Shown here one piece after another: positions 17,981-26,348 of a stretch of DNA of 40,478 nt; the stretch's first letter is position 1; each line of letters begins with the position of its first letter. Made by a program: the position numbers and the translations under genes. The notes under the pieces were generated by a model. That model had not been told where the DNA came from. It searched no databases and was given only the letters and a program-made list of their open reading frames with translations. Where the stretch lies: positions 1 through 40,478 of the forward strand of contig JAFSTA010000231.1 in the NCBI GenBank assembly GCA_017450695.1. Direction: 5' to 3'. This stretch comes from Kiritimatiellia bacterium (GTDB lineage: Bacteria > Verrucomicrobiota > Kiritimatiellia > RFP12 > UBA1067).

Positions 17981-19276
17981 ATGAAGGCAAGCTATCTGCA
18001 CCCGCGGGATGAATTGGTTCAAACGATTTCCCGCATTTATCGCAACCGGATGACGACGACATCCGGCGGCAATCTTTCGATTTTGGATGAGAACGGGGAT
18101 CTGTGGATTACGCCGTCGGGCGTGGACAAGGGGACGTTGAAACCGACCGACATCATGTGCGTGAAGAAGGACGGGACGATCATCGGACCGCACAAGCCGT
18201 CGTCCGAGTATCCGTTCCATCGCGCCATCTACGAGGCTCGCCCCGATATCAAGGCGATTGTTCACGCGCACCCGACTTCGCTGGTCGCGTTTTCGATCGC
18301 GAAGAAAATCCCGAACGTCAAACTCTATCCGGCGGCGTTCGCCTGCAACGGAACGGTCGCGTTCGCGCCTTACGGCGTACCTGGCAGCGAGGACTTGGGA
18401 CGCAAGATGGCGGCGGCTTTCGCCAAGGGTTTCAATAGCATCGTACTGGAGAGTCATGGCGTTTGCTGTGGCGGCGCGAACCTGCAGGAAGCCGCGTTGC
18501 GCGTGGAGACATTGGAGTTCACCTGCGAGGCGGAGATTCAGGCGGCGCAAATGGGCAAGCCTCTCGCGTTGACGGACCGCCAGCTTGCGCTCGCCACGGA
18601 ATTCGATCCTCAGCTGCCGCCGTTCAAGCACGGCGCGGCGAAGATGACGGTGGACGAGAAAGATGCGCGTTGCCGGATCTGCCGGTTCGTGGAGCGCGGT
18701 TATACGCAGCGCCTGTTCACGGGCACGACCGGAACGGTTTCGGCGCGCGTGGATGCGGACTCCTTTGTGATCACGCCCCGCGCCTACGACCGGCGGCAGG
18801 TCTCGCCCGATGCGCTCGTGCTGGTTCGAAAGGGGAAGGTCGAGTCCGGCAAGGTGCCCGCCGCCGAGGTGCTGGCGCATCAGGCGGTCTATGCGGCGCA
18901 GCCCGAGGTGAACGCCGTGATCAACGCCTGTCCGCCCAACACGCTCGCGTTCAGTTTCATCCATCAGGTGGTCGATACGCGGACGCTACCCGAATGCTAC
19001 ATCTTCCTGCGCGAGGTCAGCCGATTCCCGTTCGACGTGCTGTACAAGAGACCGGAGACGCTGGCGAAAAAGTTGTCCATGCGGTATCCCGCCGCCATTC
19101 TGGACAACAACGGCGTGATGGTTGTCGGGCCCGATCTGCTTTCCGCGTTTGACAAGCTCGAAGTGTTGGACTGCTCCGCCGGGGCGATTCGTGGCAGCCT
19201 TCCCTTGGGAGGGATCGTTCCGATGAGCGACCAGGTCATCGAGGATATCATTGTTGCCTTTAACTTGCCGAAGTAA
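17981..19276 (+). CDS. Tandem class II aldolase/adducin-domain protein, second domain degenerate
   Basis: This 431-residue protein holds two class II aldolase/adducin domains. The first (about 1-205) has the expected pieces: SGGN near 28, catalytic Glu76 in PSSEYPFH, zinc ligands His95 and His97 in HAHP, and His159 in ESHG. Sugar-phosphate aldolases of this family (fuculose- and rhamnulose-phosphate types) use these to bind zinc and a ketose phosphate. The second domain (about 225-431) keeps the fold pattern (TGTTGTVSAR, PAAEVLAHQAVY) but reads NACP at 315-318 where HAHP is expected, so it should not bind zinc normally. The next gene starts 6 bp downstream, so co-translation with the phosphoesterase is likely. 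The substrate cannot be assigned. Confidence 0.82.
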   Translation: MKASYLHPRDELVQTISRIYRNRMTTTSGGNLSILDENGDLWITPSGVDKGTLKPTDIMCVKKDGTIIGPHKPSSEYPFHRAIYEARPDIKAIVHAHPTSLVAFSIAKKIPNVKLYPAAFACNGTVAFAPYGVPGSEDLGRKMAAAFAKGFNSIVLESHGVCCGGANLQEAALRVETLEFTCEAEIQAAQMGKPLALTDRQLALATEFDPQLPPFKHGAAKMTVDEKDARCRICRFVERGYTQRLFTGTTGTVSARVDADSFVITPRAYDRRQVSPDALVLVRKGKVESGKVPAAEVLAHQAVYAAQPEVNAVINACPPNTLAFSFIHQVVDTRTLPECYIFLREVSRFPFDVLYKRPETLAKKLSMRYPAAILDNNGVMVVGPDLLSAFDKLEVLDCSAGAIRGSLPLGGIVPMSDQVIEDIIVAFNLPK

Positions 19277-19282
19277 ACGAGT

Positions 19283-20830
19283 ATGAGCGATTCCCAGTTA
19301 ACAATTCTTGCGATCAGCGATCTGCATTACACGGGGTTGTCCCGTCAAACCGCGCAGATGGTTCCGTGCCGCGGCGAGTTGGCGAGAACCCTTTTGAAGA
19401 AGGTTTTCCTTCGTCTGCAGCACGAGGGAACGAAGCCCGACGTGGTGGTCGTGTTGGGCGACTTGACGGAAGACCGCGAGGATCCGAACGCGCAGCTGGA
19501 TATGATCTCCCTGCACGGCGAACTGGTCCGTTGCGGATTGCCCGTCATTGTCCTGCCGGGCAATCACGATATCGATCCGGCGCAGTTCAACGAGTGTTTC
19601 AATACGCCGCCCGGAATTTACCGTTATAATGGCTACGGATTGGTCGTGCTGAACGACCACTACGGCGACGCGCACGAGTGTACGCGGGGACCGGAATCGT
19701 TCCAGCTGCTGAAGCGGATCCGCGCGGAGAACCCCGACATTCCGCTGGTGGTGTTGCAGCACGCGCCCATCTATCCGCCGATCGACTCCAACTATCCCTA
19801 CCGCCCCGTCAATGTCGGGGAGATTATCGAGTCGTACGAGAAGAACGGCGTGATTCTTTCCCTCAGCGGCCACTACCACACCGGACAGAAGGCGCGCGTC
19901 CACAACGACATTCTGTATCACACGGTCGCCGCGCTCTGCGAGCCGCCATTCAATTTCAGCCTGATCCGCCTGAACGGCACCAAGATCGAGATTCAGGAGG
20001 AAAGTCTGCAGCTGACCACCTCGAACATTACGGACTTCCACTGCCACACGGAATTCGCGTTCTGCGGCACGACGATCGACAGCGCACCCGCGATCGCGCT
20101 TTCGCGTACGATGGGCGTACAGACGCTCTGCCTCGTCGAACACGCCTTCCAGCTTTACTTCCCGGACAAGCACACGGCGATGGGATTCGCGTGGCAGTCC
20201 AACCCCGAGATGGTGGAGGCCGCATGGAACACACCCGGACGCGGACGGATGGAGGCGTACCAGCGTTTTGCGAGCCAGCTCCGCCCCCTGGGCGTGAAGA
20301 TTGGACTGGAACTGGATCTCTACGGCGAAGGCGAACTCCTCCTGCATGACGAAGACGAGAAATTCGGATGGGATGTGCTGATCGGTGCGGTTCACCAAAT
20401 CAGCGGATTCGAGCGAGGAAAAACCACGCAGTCCCAGGCGGAGGAGTTGTTCATGCGCGAGATCACCAGTCTCGTCAGCTATAACATCCAGATTCTGGCG
20501 CACCCGTTCCGTTTCTTCGCCAAGAACGGGCTGAAGGCGCCGGTCGATCTCTACCCGGAGATCGCGGGGCTGCTGTCGGACAACAACGTGTGCGCGGAAG
20601 TCAACTTCCACAACTTCAACTTCCCCGCCAACCGCTTCTCGCCCTACCATCCCGATCCGGAGTTCTTCAAGCTCTGCGTGGACAAGGGCGTGAAACTGGC
20701 GTTTGCGTCCGACGCGCACGAACTGGCGGAAGTCGGCGAATTCTGGCCGCATGTCCATGCGCTCAAGCAGGTCGGGATCACCTCCAAATCCTTCGCGCAG
20801 TGCCTGTTCTCGCTGAACAAAACGAACTAA
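19283..20830 (+). CDS. Metallophosphoesterase-PHP domain fusion
   Basis: This 515-residue protein joins two metal-dependent phosphoesterase folds. The N-terminal calcineurin-like half (1-240) shows D13-x-H15, GDLTED (Asp60), GNHD at 93-96, LQHAP and GHYH. The C-terminal PHP half (248-515) shows DFHCH at 251-255, EH (CLVEHAF), a central ELDLYGEGE, AHPFRF and SDAHE, the ordered metal ligands of the histidinol-phosphatase-like PHP family. No signal peptide is visible, so it is cytoplasmic. It begins 6 bp after the aldolase stop with little Shine-Dalgarno, suggesting coupled translation. It may hydrolyse phosphate esters in the same pathway as the aldolase; that is inference. Confidence 0.82.
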   Translation: MSDSQLTILAISDLHYTGLSRQTAQMVPCRGELARTLLKKVFLRLQHEGTKPDVVVVLGDLTEDREDPNAQLDMISLHGELVRCGLPVIVLPGNHDIDPAQFNECFNTPPGIYRYNGYGLVVLNDHYGDAHECTRGPESFQLLKRIRAENPDIPLVVLQHAPIYPPIDSNYPYRPVNVGEIIESYEKNGVILSLSGHYHTGQKARVHNDILYHTVAALCEPPFNFSLIRLNGTKIEIQEESLQLTTSNITDFHCHTEFAFCGTTIDSAPAIALSRTMGVQTLCLVEHAFQLYFPDKHTAMGFAWQSNPEMVEAAWNTPGRGRMEAYQRFASQLRPLGVKIGLELDLYGEGELLLHDEDEKFGWDVLIGAVHQISGFERGKTTQSQAEELFMREITSLVSYNIQILAHPFRFFAKNGLKAPVDLYPEIAGLLSDNNVCAEVNFHNFNFPANRFSPYHPDPEFFKLCVDKGVKLAFASDAHELAEVGEFWPHVHALKQVGITSKSFAQCLFSLNKTN

Positions 20831-21160
20831 ACGAAACTCCTCTTTTGAGACGTTTGGCTGCAAAGGATGCAAAAACAAAGGAATAACAGGAAGGAACAAT
20901 CCTCAATTCCCATGTTCCGTTCGCCAGACATCGTTTTGTATCCCGCACGGAGACGCAGAGACGCGGAGGCTCTACGCTTTTGCCATGGTTTGACGAGCGG
21001 TTTTCGATTCATCCGTTTGATGAAACCGTTTCCGTATTCTTGTCCGTTCACCAATGCCGCCAGGGGATTCGGGGAATCTTTGTTTTCAATCCTCTCTGCA
21101 TACTCTGCGACCTCATGCGGCTCTGCGTGAGAACTCAAACGAGAGATCTAGGATTAAGCC
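20831..21160. repeat. Spacer with worn family C repeats
   Basis: 20940-20975 (GGAGACGCAGAGACGCGGAGG) and 21090-21150 (CTCTGCATACTCTGCGACC... then a CAAACGAGAG end) are family C elements in opposite orientations. 20985-21045 (ttcgattcatccgtttgatgaa) resembles, inverted, the stretch 40385-40435. The downstream element ends about 14 nt before the start codon at 21161. No promoter box was convincing. Confidence 0.55.
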
Positions 21161-22870
21161 ATGTTGCGACTGCTCGCCACTTCGTTCGTCTCGGATACGG
21201 ATCACCTTCCGTTACCAGCCGATAAGCCTGCGAAGTGGAATCAGTTCGATCCGCTGGCCCGCCGCTGTTACCATGCGGCGTTCGCGCTTTTCTCCCGTCT
21301 CCCCGCGGCGTGCGTAGATCGTGTCCGCACGGCTACGGTCCTGCTGGCGCCGGAAGGATCGGACGCGACGAACAACGCCTATTTCGCGGACTATCTGGAA
21401 AACGGGCGGGAGTTGGGAAGCGGACTTTTGTTCCGTTACACCTTGCCCAGCTGCGCCCCCGCCGAGGTCGCGATCGCCTTCGGGTTGCAGGGGCCGCTTT
21501 TCGCGGAACGCGCACCGGTTTCGGAGTTGCCGACCGTCCTTCCGTGGCTGGATGCGATGGCGACAGTCGAATCGCTCGATGCCGTCCTCCTGCTGGTGGC
21601 GGAGGATGGCCGCGTCACGGGACTGCTCTTTCGGAACGAGGCGGAGAAGGACGGTACGCATCTCCAGACATGGGACGCGTGGCAGCTACCGCGTGTGGCG
21701 GCGGTCGTCCCCTGTTACAATCACTCGCAGACGCTTCCCGCAATCATAAACGATCTGTACTGTCGCGTTCCCCTTGTAGTAGTGGTAGATGACGGCTCGA
21801 ATCCGCCGATTGACCGCACTTCCCTGCCGGACTCCCCGAACGTCGTACTTCTGCGCCATGCGTCGAATCAAGGGAAAGGCGCGGCTCTGCTGACCGCGTT
21901 CGCGTACCTGCATCGGGAAGGGTACGCATGGGCGGTGACGCTGGATGCCGACGGTCAACACGCGGCATCGGACTGGGCGGCGTTCTACCAGGCGATCGCA
22001 TCCGTTCCTTCCCCCGCCCTCTGGATCGGATGTCGCGAGTTCGGCGAGAATGTTCCCTCCTCGTCCCGTTTCGGCCGAGCCTTCTCCAACTTTTGGGTTC
22101 GCCTGGAAACGGGTGTTTCCCTGCACGATACGCAAAGCGGCTTCCGCGCCTACCCGCTGTGTTTCGCGGAGGAGTTGCGGCAAGCCTGCGCCACGCGCCG
22201 ATACGATTTTGAAATCGAGTCTCTCGTCTTCCTGTCGCAAGGCGGCGTCCCGGTGCGCGAACTGCCGGTCTCCGTGTTTTACGAACCTCCCGAAAAACGG
22301 GTGAGCCATTTCGATAAGTTCCGTGACAATGCGCGGTTGAGCCGGTTGCACACCCGGTTGATTTTTCGCCGACTGTTACCGTTCCGTTCCAAACGGCTGG
22401 TGGAGGAGAAACGCGATCCCGATGCACTGACGATCCGCGACTGGCTCTTTCATCCGTTGCGCGTGATCCGCCGTCTCGTCACCGATCACGTCACGCCGCT
22501 GGAACTGGCGTTTTCCACCTTTCTCGGAATCTTTCTGGGCGCACTGCCGATCTTCGGTGCGCATATCGTGGTGATCGCGTATGTCACGGCACGGTTCCGG
22601 ATGAATCAGGCGGTTGCGCTCTCCGCACAGGGACTCTGCACCCCGCCGTTCCTTCCCGTTCTCTGCGTGGAACTGGGACATCTGCTCCTACGGGGGAAAT
22701 GGTTGACCGACCTGGCTTGGGCGACGCACCCCCAAGCGTATCTTTCCCGATACGGAGAATGGTGGATCGGCTCCCTCGTGGCAGGACCGATTCTGGCGAT
22801 TTCCCTGTCGCTGCTCGTCTATGCGATCGCAACCGCGTTCCGCACGAAGAAACGGAGGGAACACGGATGA
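21161..22870 (+). CDS. Ketosynthase-like/glycosyltransferase 2/DUF2062 fusion protein
   Basis: This 569-residue protein has three parts. Residues 1-175 resemble the N-terminal ketoacyl-synthase-like domain of chain-length-factor proteins in aryl-polyene clusters (ATNNAYFADYLENG, TLPSCAPAEVAIAFGLQGPL) and carry no catalytic Cys-His-His set. Residues 184-400 are a family 2 glycosyltransferase with VPCYNH, DDGS (Asp210/211) and the metal-binding DAD (262-264). Residues about 425-569 are a DUF2062 membrane module with several hydrophobic helices (FSTFLGIFLGALPIFGAH). The acyltransferase downstream is usually found beside such genes in aryl-polyene and flexirubin loci. Probable role: inner-membrane assembly of a glycolipid or polyene-type lipid. 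No other biosynthetic genes of that type lie in the window. Confidence 0.78.
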   Translation: MLRLLATSFVSDTDHLPLPADKPAKWNQFDPLARRCYHAAFALFSRLPAACVDRVRTATVLLAPEGSDATNNAYFADYLENGRELGSGLLFRYTLPSCAPAEVAIAFGLQGPLFAERAPVSELPTVLPWLDAMATVESLDAVLLLVAEDGRVTGLLFRNEAEKDGTHLQTWDAWQLPRVAAVVPCYNHSQTLPAIINDLYCRVPLVVVVDDGSNPPIDRTSLPDSPNVVLLRHASNQGKGAALLTAFAYLHREGYAWAVTLDADGQHAASDWAAFYQAIASVPSPALWIGCREFGENVPSSSRFGRAFSNFWVRLETGVSLHDTQSGFRAYPLCFAEELRQACATRRYDFEIESLVFLSQGGVPVRELPVSVFYEPPEKRVSHFDKFRDNARLSRLHTRLIFRRLLPFRSKRLVEEKRDPDALTIRDWLFHPLRVIRRLVTDHVTPLELAFSTFLGIFLGALPIFGAHIVVIAYVTARFRMNQAVALSAQGLCTPPFLPVLCVELGHLLLRGKWLTDLAWATHPQAYLSRYGEWWIGSLVAGPILAISLSLLVYAIATAFRTKKRREHG

Positions 22871-23321
22871 ACCGATATTCCTCGTTTGTGTTTTCACGAA
22901 AAGGACGCAGAACACGCAGAGAAAGACCCGAAAACAGAGGCTTTTCGTACCCGAACTCACACGGTTACGACAAAAAAGCTGCTCACCCCAATGGTGAAAG
23001 ACCGTCTTGTTCCAGAGCGCCGTTCTTCTTTCTGGTTCCGCTTGTTTTCTTTGTGACCTTTGTGTTCTTTGCGGTTCAAAAATTCTCAACAGAGGAATTT
23101 TGGTTCAGCAGTATGCGGACGCGATCCATCCTGCGCAAGGCTACGGAGGACAAGCAAGCGCGTTCCTCCCAAAGCGGCAGGAACGCCGCTTCCCCGAAAG
23201 CCGACGGCGAGGGCGCCGTCGCTACGCAGCGGACGCGACGGAGCGCGCCCCTCCCTCCTCGGCCGGTGCTACGCACCTCCGTGTGTTCCGTGGTTCAAAT
23301 TGTCCAACAGGGGAATTTCGG
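22871..23321. repeat. Spacer with family C and family A repeats
   Basis: 22895-22930 (inverted CGCAGAACACGCAGAGAAAG) and 23040-23105 (TTTGTGACCTTTGTGTTC ... CAACAGAGGAATTT) are family C-like. 23172-23235 holds the AAGCGGC/GCCGCTT hairpin and the family A core. 23278-23318 is the CCGTGTGTTCCGTGGTT ... CCAACAGGGGAATTT variant, which ends just before ATG 23322 and supplies its ribosome binding site. No gene is visible. Confidence 0.6.
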
Positions 23322-24176
23322 ATGAATTCTGATGCGACTGTCCGGCGGGGGAATCGGCTCGGCTTCGCCATCTTCCGCGTGATCCTGGCGGTAGCGGGGA
23401 CAAGGGGCGCGTATCTTCTGCTCCTGCCTGTGACGGGCTGGTATGCGCTGATGGATCGCGTCGCACGACAAAATGCGCTCCCGTATCTGACGCGGCGTTT
23501 CCCCGCGCACTCGAAGTTCCGTCTGTTTTTCGATGTCTGGAGATTGTTTTACCATCAGGGGAAAGTGCTGATTGATCGGGGTATGGTCATGGCGCGCCCG
23601 GATCGGTATCGGGTCAGCGTGAAACGCGATGAGGCGGGCTTGCTGGGCGCGGGAGCGAAAGGCGGCGTGGTGATTCTCTCGCACGCGGGCGCGTGGCAGG
23701 CCACCCTTCCGTTCCTGTCGCGCCAATGCACAGACCGAAAGTTCGACCTGATTATGAGACCGGAGGAAAATCCGGCGGCGGACGAGGCGTTTCACTTGGC
23801 ACAGTCGGAAGCGAGAATCCGGATCATCCCGCCCGATCAGTTTGTCGATTACGCGGCGGAGATGGTCGAGAGAGTAGAGAACGGCGGATTCGTCATGACG
23901 ATGGGAGATCGTCTCTACGGCGCTGCGGCTAAAGACGCGCGATTTTTCGATGCGCCCGCTCGTTTCCCCGTCGCGCCGTATCGGCTGGCGAGAATGCTGG
24001 AATGCCCGCTCTATGTGTTGTTCGCGGTCAAGACAGGCGCGAAAGAATTCAACGTCGAAATCCGTGAGATTCCCCCGAACCCGCAGGCATACGCCAATGC
24101 CCTCCAACGCTTTCTGGAAATGCACCCGTATGAAGGTTTCCTCTTCCGCGACTGCTGGGATAGCGGCAGCGAGTAG
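23322..24176 (+). CDS. LpxL/HtrB-like lysophospholipid acyltransferase
   Basis: This 284-residue protein resembles the lysophospholipid acyltransferases of the LpxL group. The start ATG 23322 was chosen because homology-like sequence begins there (GFAIFRVILAVAGTRGAYLLLLPVTG, an N-terminal membrane helix) and AGGGGA lies about eight bases upstream; the longer frame from 23007 is repeat DNA. The active-site block is HAGAWQ at 121-126, where the usual pattern is H-X4-D/E, so the acidic partner is Gln. MTMGDRLYG and FPVAPYRLA match the later family blocks. It probably acylates the lipid handled by the upstream glycosyltransferase fusion; aryl-polyene acyltransferases are the closest functional analogy. 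Confidence 0.72.
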   Translation: MNSDATVRRGNRLGFAIFRVILAVAGTRGAYLLLLPVTGWYALMDRVARQNALPYLTRRFPAHSKFRLFFDVWRLFYHQGKVLIDRGMVMARPDRYRVSVKRDEAGLLGAGAKGGVVILSHAGAWQATLPFLSRQCTDRKFDLIMRPEENPAADEAFHLAQSEARIRIIPPDQFVDYAAEMVERVENGGFVMTMGDRLYGAAAKDARFFDAPARFPVAPYRLARMLECPLYVLFAVKTGAKEFNVEIREIPPNPQAYANALQRFLEMHPYEGFLFRDCWDSGSE

Positions 24177-24782
24177 CTACCCTCCTCGCTTACCTCGGTT
24201 GGGTTAACTGGTTAAATGATTCAATCGTCGCTGACGCGACTTGAAATCGGCCGACCGGGTGAGTAAGGACGCTGGTTTCGTCTATAACTTCAACCTCCGG
24301 CGTGTAGTATAGCAAGTTATCTGAATCGAATCACTCACGCAACGCGCGAGCGGGGGGCTAACAGCTTACCTATAAGTTCAAGGTTGGGCAGTTGAGGTAA
24401 ACCTATAAACTCCCCTGTTGGATAATTTGAAAAACCACGGAACACACGGAGGCGCGTAGCACCAGCCGAGAAGCCGAGAAGGGAGGGAGGCGTTCCGTCG
24501 CGTCCGCTGCGTAGCGACGGCGCCCCCGCCGTCGGCTTTCGGGGAAGCGGCACTCCTGCCGCTTCATTCCCGTTCCGTTATCCCGCGAGGCGGCAAACCA
24601 ACGTGACTTCCGTTGCCGGGAGTTCGGGAGGCTTGGAGAAGAGCCGCCCTGTCTCCGAAACTCCGAGACTCCCCGTAGCGAAAGCAAGAAACCGTGTCGA
24701 TCCGTTGGCAGATGATGCGTGTTCTGTATTGCGGTCGCGACGGGGTACGGCAAAGGAACTAAAGAAGCGACCGGCGAAAAAA
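24177..24782. repeat. Spacer with families F, C, A and D
   Basis: 24362-24440 has ACCTATAAGTTCAAGGTTGGG (related to 35890 and 38505) and an inverted AACAGGGG ... CCACGGAACACACGGAGG element. 24452-24475 is a GGCGCGTAGCACC hairpin variant with an AGCCGAGAAG flank. 24503-24565 is an inverted family A core with the GAAGCGGCA/TGCCGCTTC hairpin (24544-24565). 24612-24692 is a good family D copy. No protein-coding gene is visible. Confidence 0.65.
24306..24314 (-). promoter_or_regulatory. Orphan extended -10 promoter on the minus strand
   Basis: On the minus strand the sequence reads TGC-TATACT, the same extended -10 form as the promoters at 27900 and 40069. It points left, toward the 3' end of the acyltransferase, with no open reading frame downstream. 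The -35 region is weak. It may produce a small or antisense RNA, or it may be fortuitous. Confidence 0.35.
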
Positions 24783-24866
24783 GCGACATTCGACAACCCG
24801 GCGACAACCGACTGTCGAAATGTCGCATGGCGTTCCGGTTGTCGGCCGTCGAATGTCGAATGTCGC
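24783..24866. repeat. Nested palindrome upstream of the first SGNH esterase promoter
   Basis: An outer 12-nt perfect inverted repeat (GCGACATTCGAC 24783-24794 / GTCGAATGTCGC 24855-24866) encloses an inner 9-nt one (CGACAACCG 24802-24810 / CGGTTGTCG 24836-24844). The motif TGTCGAA(A/T) occurs several times on both strands. It ends 29 nt before the -35 box and could be an operator cluster, or another mobile palindromic repeat. Confidence 0.5.
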
Positions 24867-24895
24867 CCTGCGACCAAAGCGAAAGTACAAAACGC

Positions 24896-24924
24896 TTGAC
24901 GATTTCCAACAGTTCTAATACAAT
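24896..24924 (+). promoter_or_regulatory. Promoter of the DUF4886-like SGNH gene
   Basis: TTGACG (24896-24901), a 17-nt spacer and TACAAT (24919-24924) form one of the best sigma-70 matches in the window. The leader is about 70 nt, with purine-rich GGGATAGAG just before ATG 25002. Confidence 0.7.
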
Positions 24925-25001
24925 GCGCGCCGTTTCAAGGACGCGGGCCCTTGGAGGGGTGAATTACCGCAGGAAAAGAAACCAAACGGAACGGGATAGA
25001 G

Positions 25002-25943
25002 ATGAAACGGATACTGTTCATGGTGTTGACGGTCGTGGGTGTCACGGCGGCATGGGCGAAGGAAACGAAGGTACTGATCATCGGGAACAGTTTTTCCATC
25101 AGCGTGATGCGGAACTGGCCGCAGCTTGCGAAGGCGTCCGGAACCGAGCTGGACGCGGCCAGCATGTACATCGGAGGATGCTCCCTCGCGCGTCATTGGG
25201 AGAATGTCGAGAAGTCGTCGAATCCCAACTTCAAGCCGTATGAAATCTGGCGGAACAACGCGGCTGGGACAAAGCGGTTCAAGTCCAACATCCCACAGAT
25301 GCTGGCGGCGGATAAATGGGACTTCGTGACAATCCAGCAAGCGAGCCACGAGAGTTGGAAACCGGAGACCTTCCATCCTTGCGCGGACAAGCTGATCGCC
25401 AAGATCAAGGAACTTGCCCCCCAAGCGGAAATCGTGATTCAGCAGACGTGGGCGTATTCCAACCTCGACAAGCGCATCCTGCCCGGCGGGGAGTGGGGTT
25501 TCGACCAGTCGGGGATGTATGACCGCCTAACCTCCAGTTACTCGTCGCTGGCGAAACAGTTTCATCTTCGGATGCTTCCGACGGGACTCGCCGTCCAGAA
25601 ATTCCGCAAGGCGTTGCCCGTCACTCTCGTCCGGCCGTCGGACGAGACCCTGAAAGCACTGGTCCGGCCAGCCTTGCCGGACATGGGCGGCGAAGCGGTG
25701 GGACGTTTCAGCTGGGTGCGAGAGAAGGACAAGAGCGATAAACTTCGGGAAGACACCCTTCACCTGAACAAGTCCGGCGAGTATCTGCAGGCACTCGTCT
25801 GGCAGGCGTTCTTCTTCGGCACGGACGTGACCAAGACCACGTACATACCCGCACACGCGGGTTCAAAAGATCGGGCGTCCCTGTTGCAATCCTGCGCCGC
25901 CGAAGCCGTGAAAGAGGCTGCAACCGCATTCGATTTCCGGTAG
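25002..25943 (+). CDS. Secreted SGNH/GDSL-type hydrolase (DUF4886-like)
   Basis: This 313-residue protein has a Sec signal peptide (MKRILFMVLTVVGVTAAWA, cleavage near residue 19). An SGNH-type block I follows, GNSFS with the nucleophile at Ser30. The C-terminal catalytic pair is in DTLHL (Asp251, His254). The spacing and the IGGCSL segment fit DUF4886 family SGNH hydrolases, which are common in polysaccharide-utilisation loci and thought to remove acyl groups from glycans. Its place ahead of a sialidase operon suggests an accessory carbohydrate esterase, perhaps acting on O-acetylated sialic acids; the substrate is inferred from context only. Confidence 0.8.
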   Translation: MKRILFMVLTVVGVTAAWAKETKVLIIGNSFSISVMRNWPQLAKASGTELDAASMYIGGCSLARHWENVEKSSNPNFKPYEIWRNNAAGTKRFKSNIPQMLAADKWDFVTIQQASHESWKPETFHPCADKLIAKIKELAPQAEIVIQQTWAYSNLDKRILPGGEWGFDQSGMYDRLTSSYSSLAKQFHLRMLPTGLAVQKFRKALPVTLVRPSDETLKALVRPALPDMGGEAVGRFSWVREKDKSDKLREDTLHLNKSGEYLQALVWQAFFFGTDVTKTTYIPAHAGSKDRASLLQSCAAEAVKEAATAFDFR

Positions 25944-26313
25944 CTCCCACACCCGCGTGAGCATTTCCGCGCGCAGCGCGGGCGGCGAGTTTTCCTAGTT
26001 CCGTCCACCGTCCTTGGTCGCACGGATGTCTCTCCCTTCGCTTCACACCAGACGGGGAAGTCGAAGGGGATAAGCGTTTGCCCTGTTGGACACTGTTGAA
26101 CGCGGAACACACGGAACAGCTTCTGTGAGCGACGGTTTCGGTTCCGTGTATTCCGTGGTTGACCGTCAGGAAGAATACCGGAACTCTGGAACAGGACGGC
26201 CTTTCTCGATTTTTCGCGCGCTCTGCGACCTCGGCGGTTCTGCGTGAGACTTTCAGTCGAGTTTTTTAGGGGGGGGAATTGATGCATTTGCAATTGCCCC
26301 CTGATTTCACCCC
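25944..26313. repeat. Spacer with inverted CCGTGTGTTCC elements and a G8 palindrome
   Basis: 26092-26160 holds two facing copies of the CGGAACACACGGAA / TTCCGTGTATTCCG element. 26218-26255 is a family C element (CTCTGCGACCTCGGCGGTTCTGCGTG). 26269-26301 is a near-perfect hairpin: a run of eight G then AATTG, paired with CAATTGCCCCC. No gene is visible. Confidence 0.5.
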
Positions 26314-26342
26314 TTGCGCACGGGTACGAATTATGGCATAAT
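26314..26342 (+). promoter_or_regulatory. Promoter of the second SGNH gene
   Basis: TTGCGC (26314-26319) and CATAAT (26337-26342) are separated by 17 nt. Transcription would start near 26349, leaving an unusually long leader before ATG 26585. Confidence 0.5.
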
Positions 26343-26348
26343 GGACGC

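Noticed and set aside
17747-18964. 405-codon minus-strand frame opposite the aldolase
   Set aside because: It is the antisense frame of a well-supported gene, includes repeat A, and has no recognisable domain.
19298-20899. 533-codon open frame on the minus strand opposite the phosphoesterase-PHP gene
   Set aside because: It is a GC-rich antisense shadow with Arg/Val/Glu-heavy composition and no motif, while the plus strand has full catalytic motifs.
23007-23321. Long N-terminus of the acyltransferase
   Set aside because: It is translation of family C and A repeats; ATG 23322 has its own RBS and starts the membrane helix.
24577-24909. ORFs across family D and A repeats
   Set aside because: The same peptide strings appear wherever the repeats occur, so they are repeat translations rather than genes.
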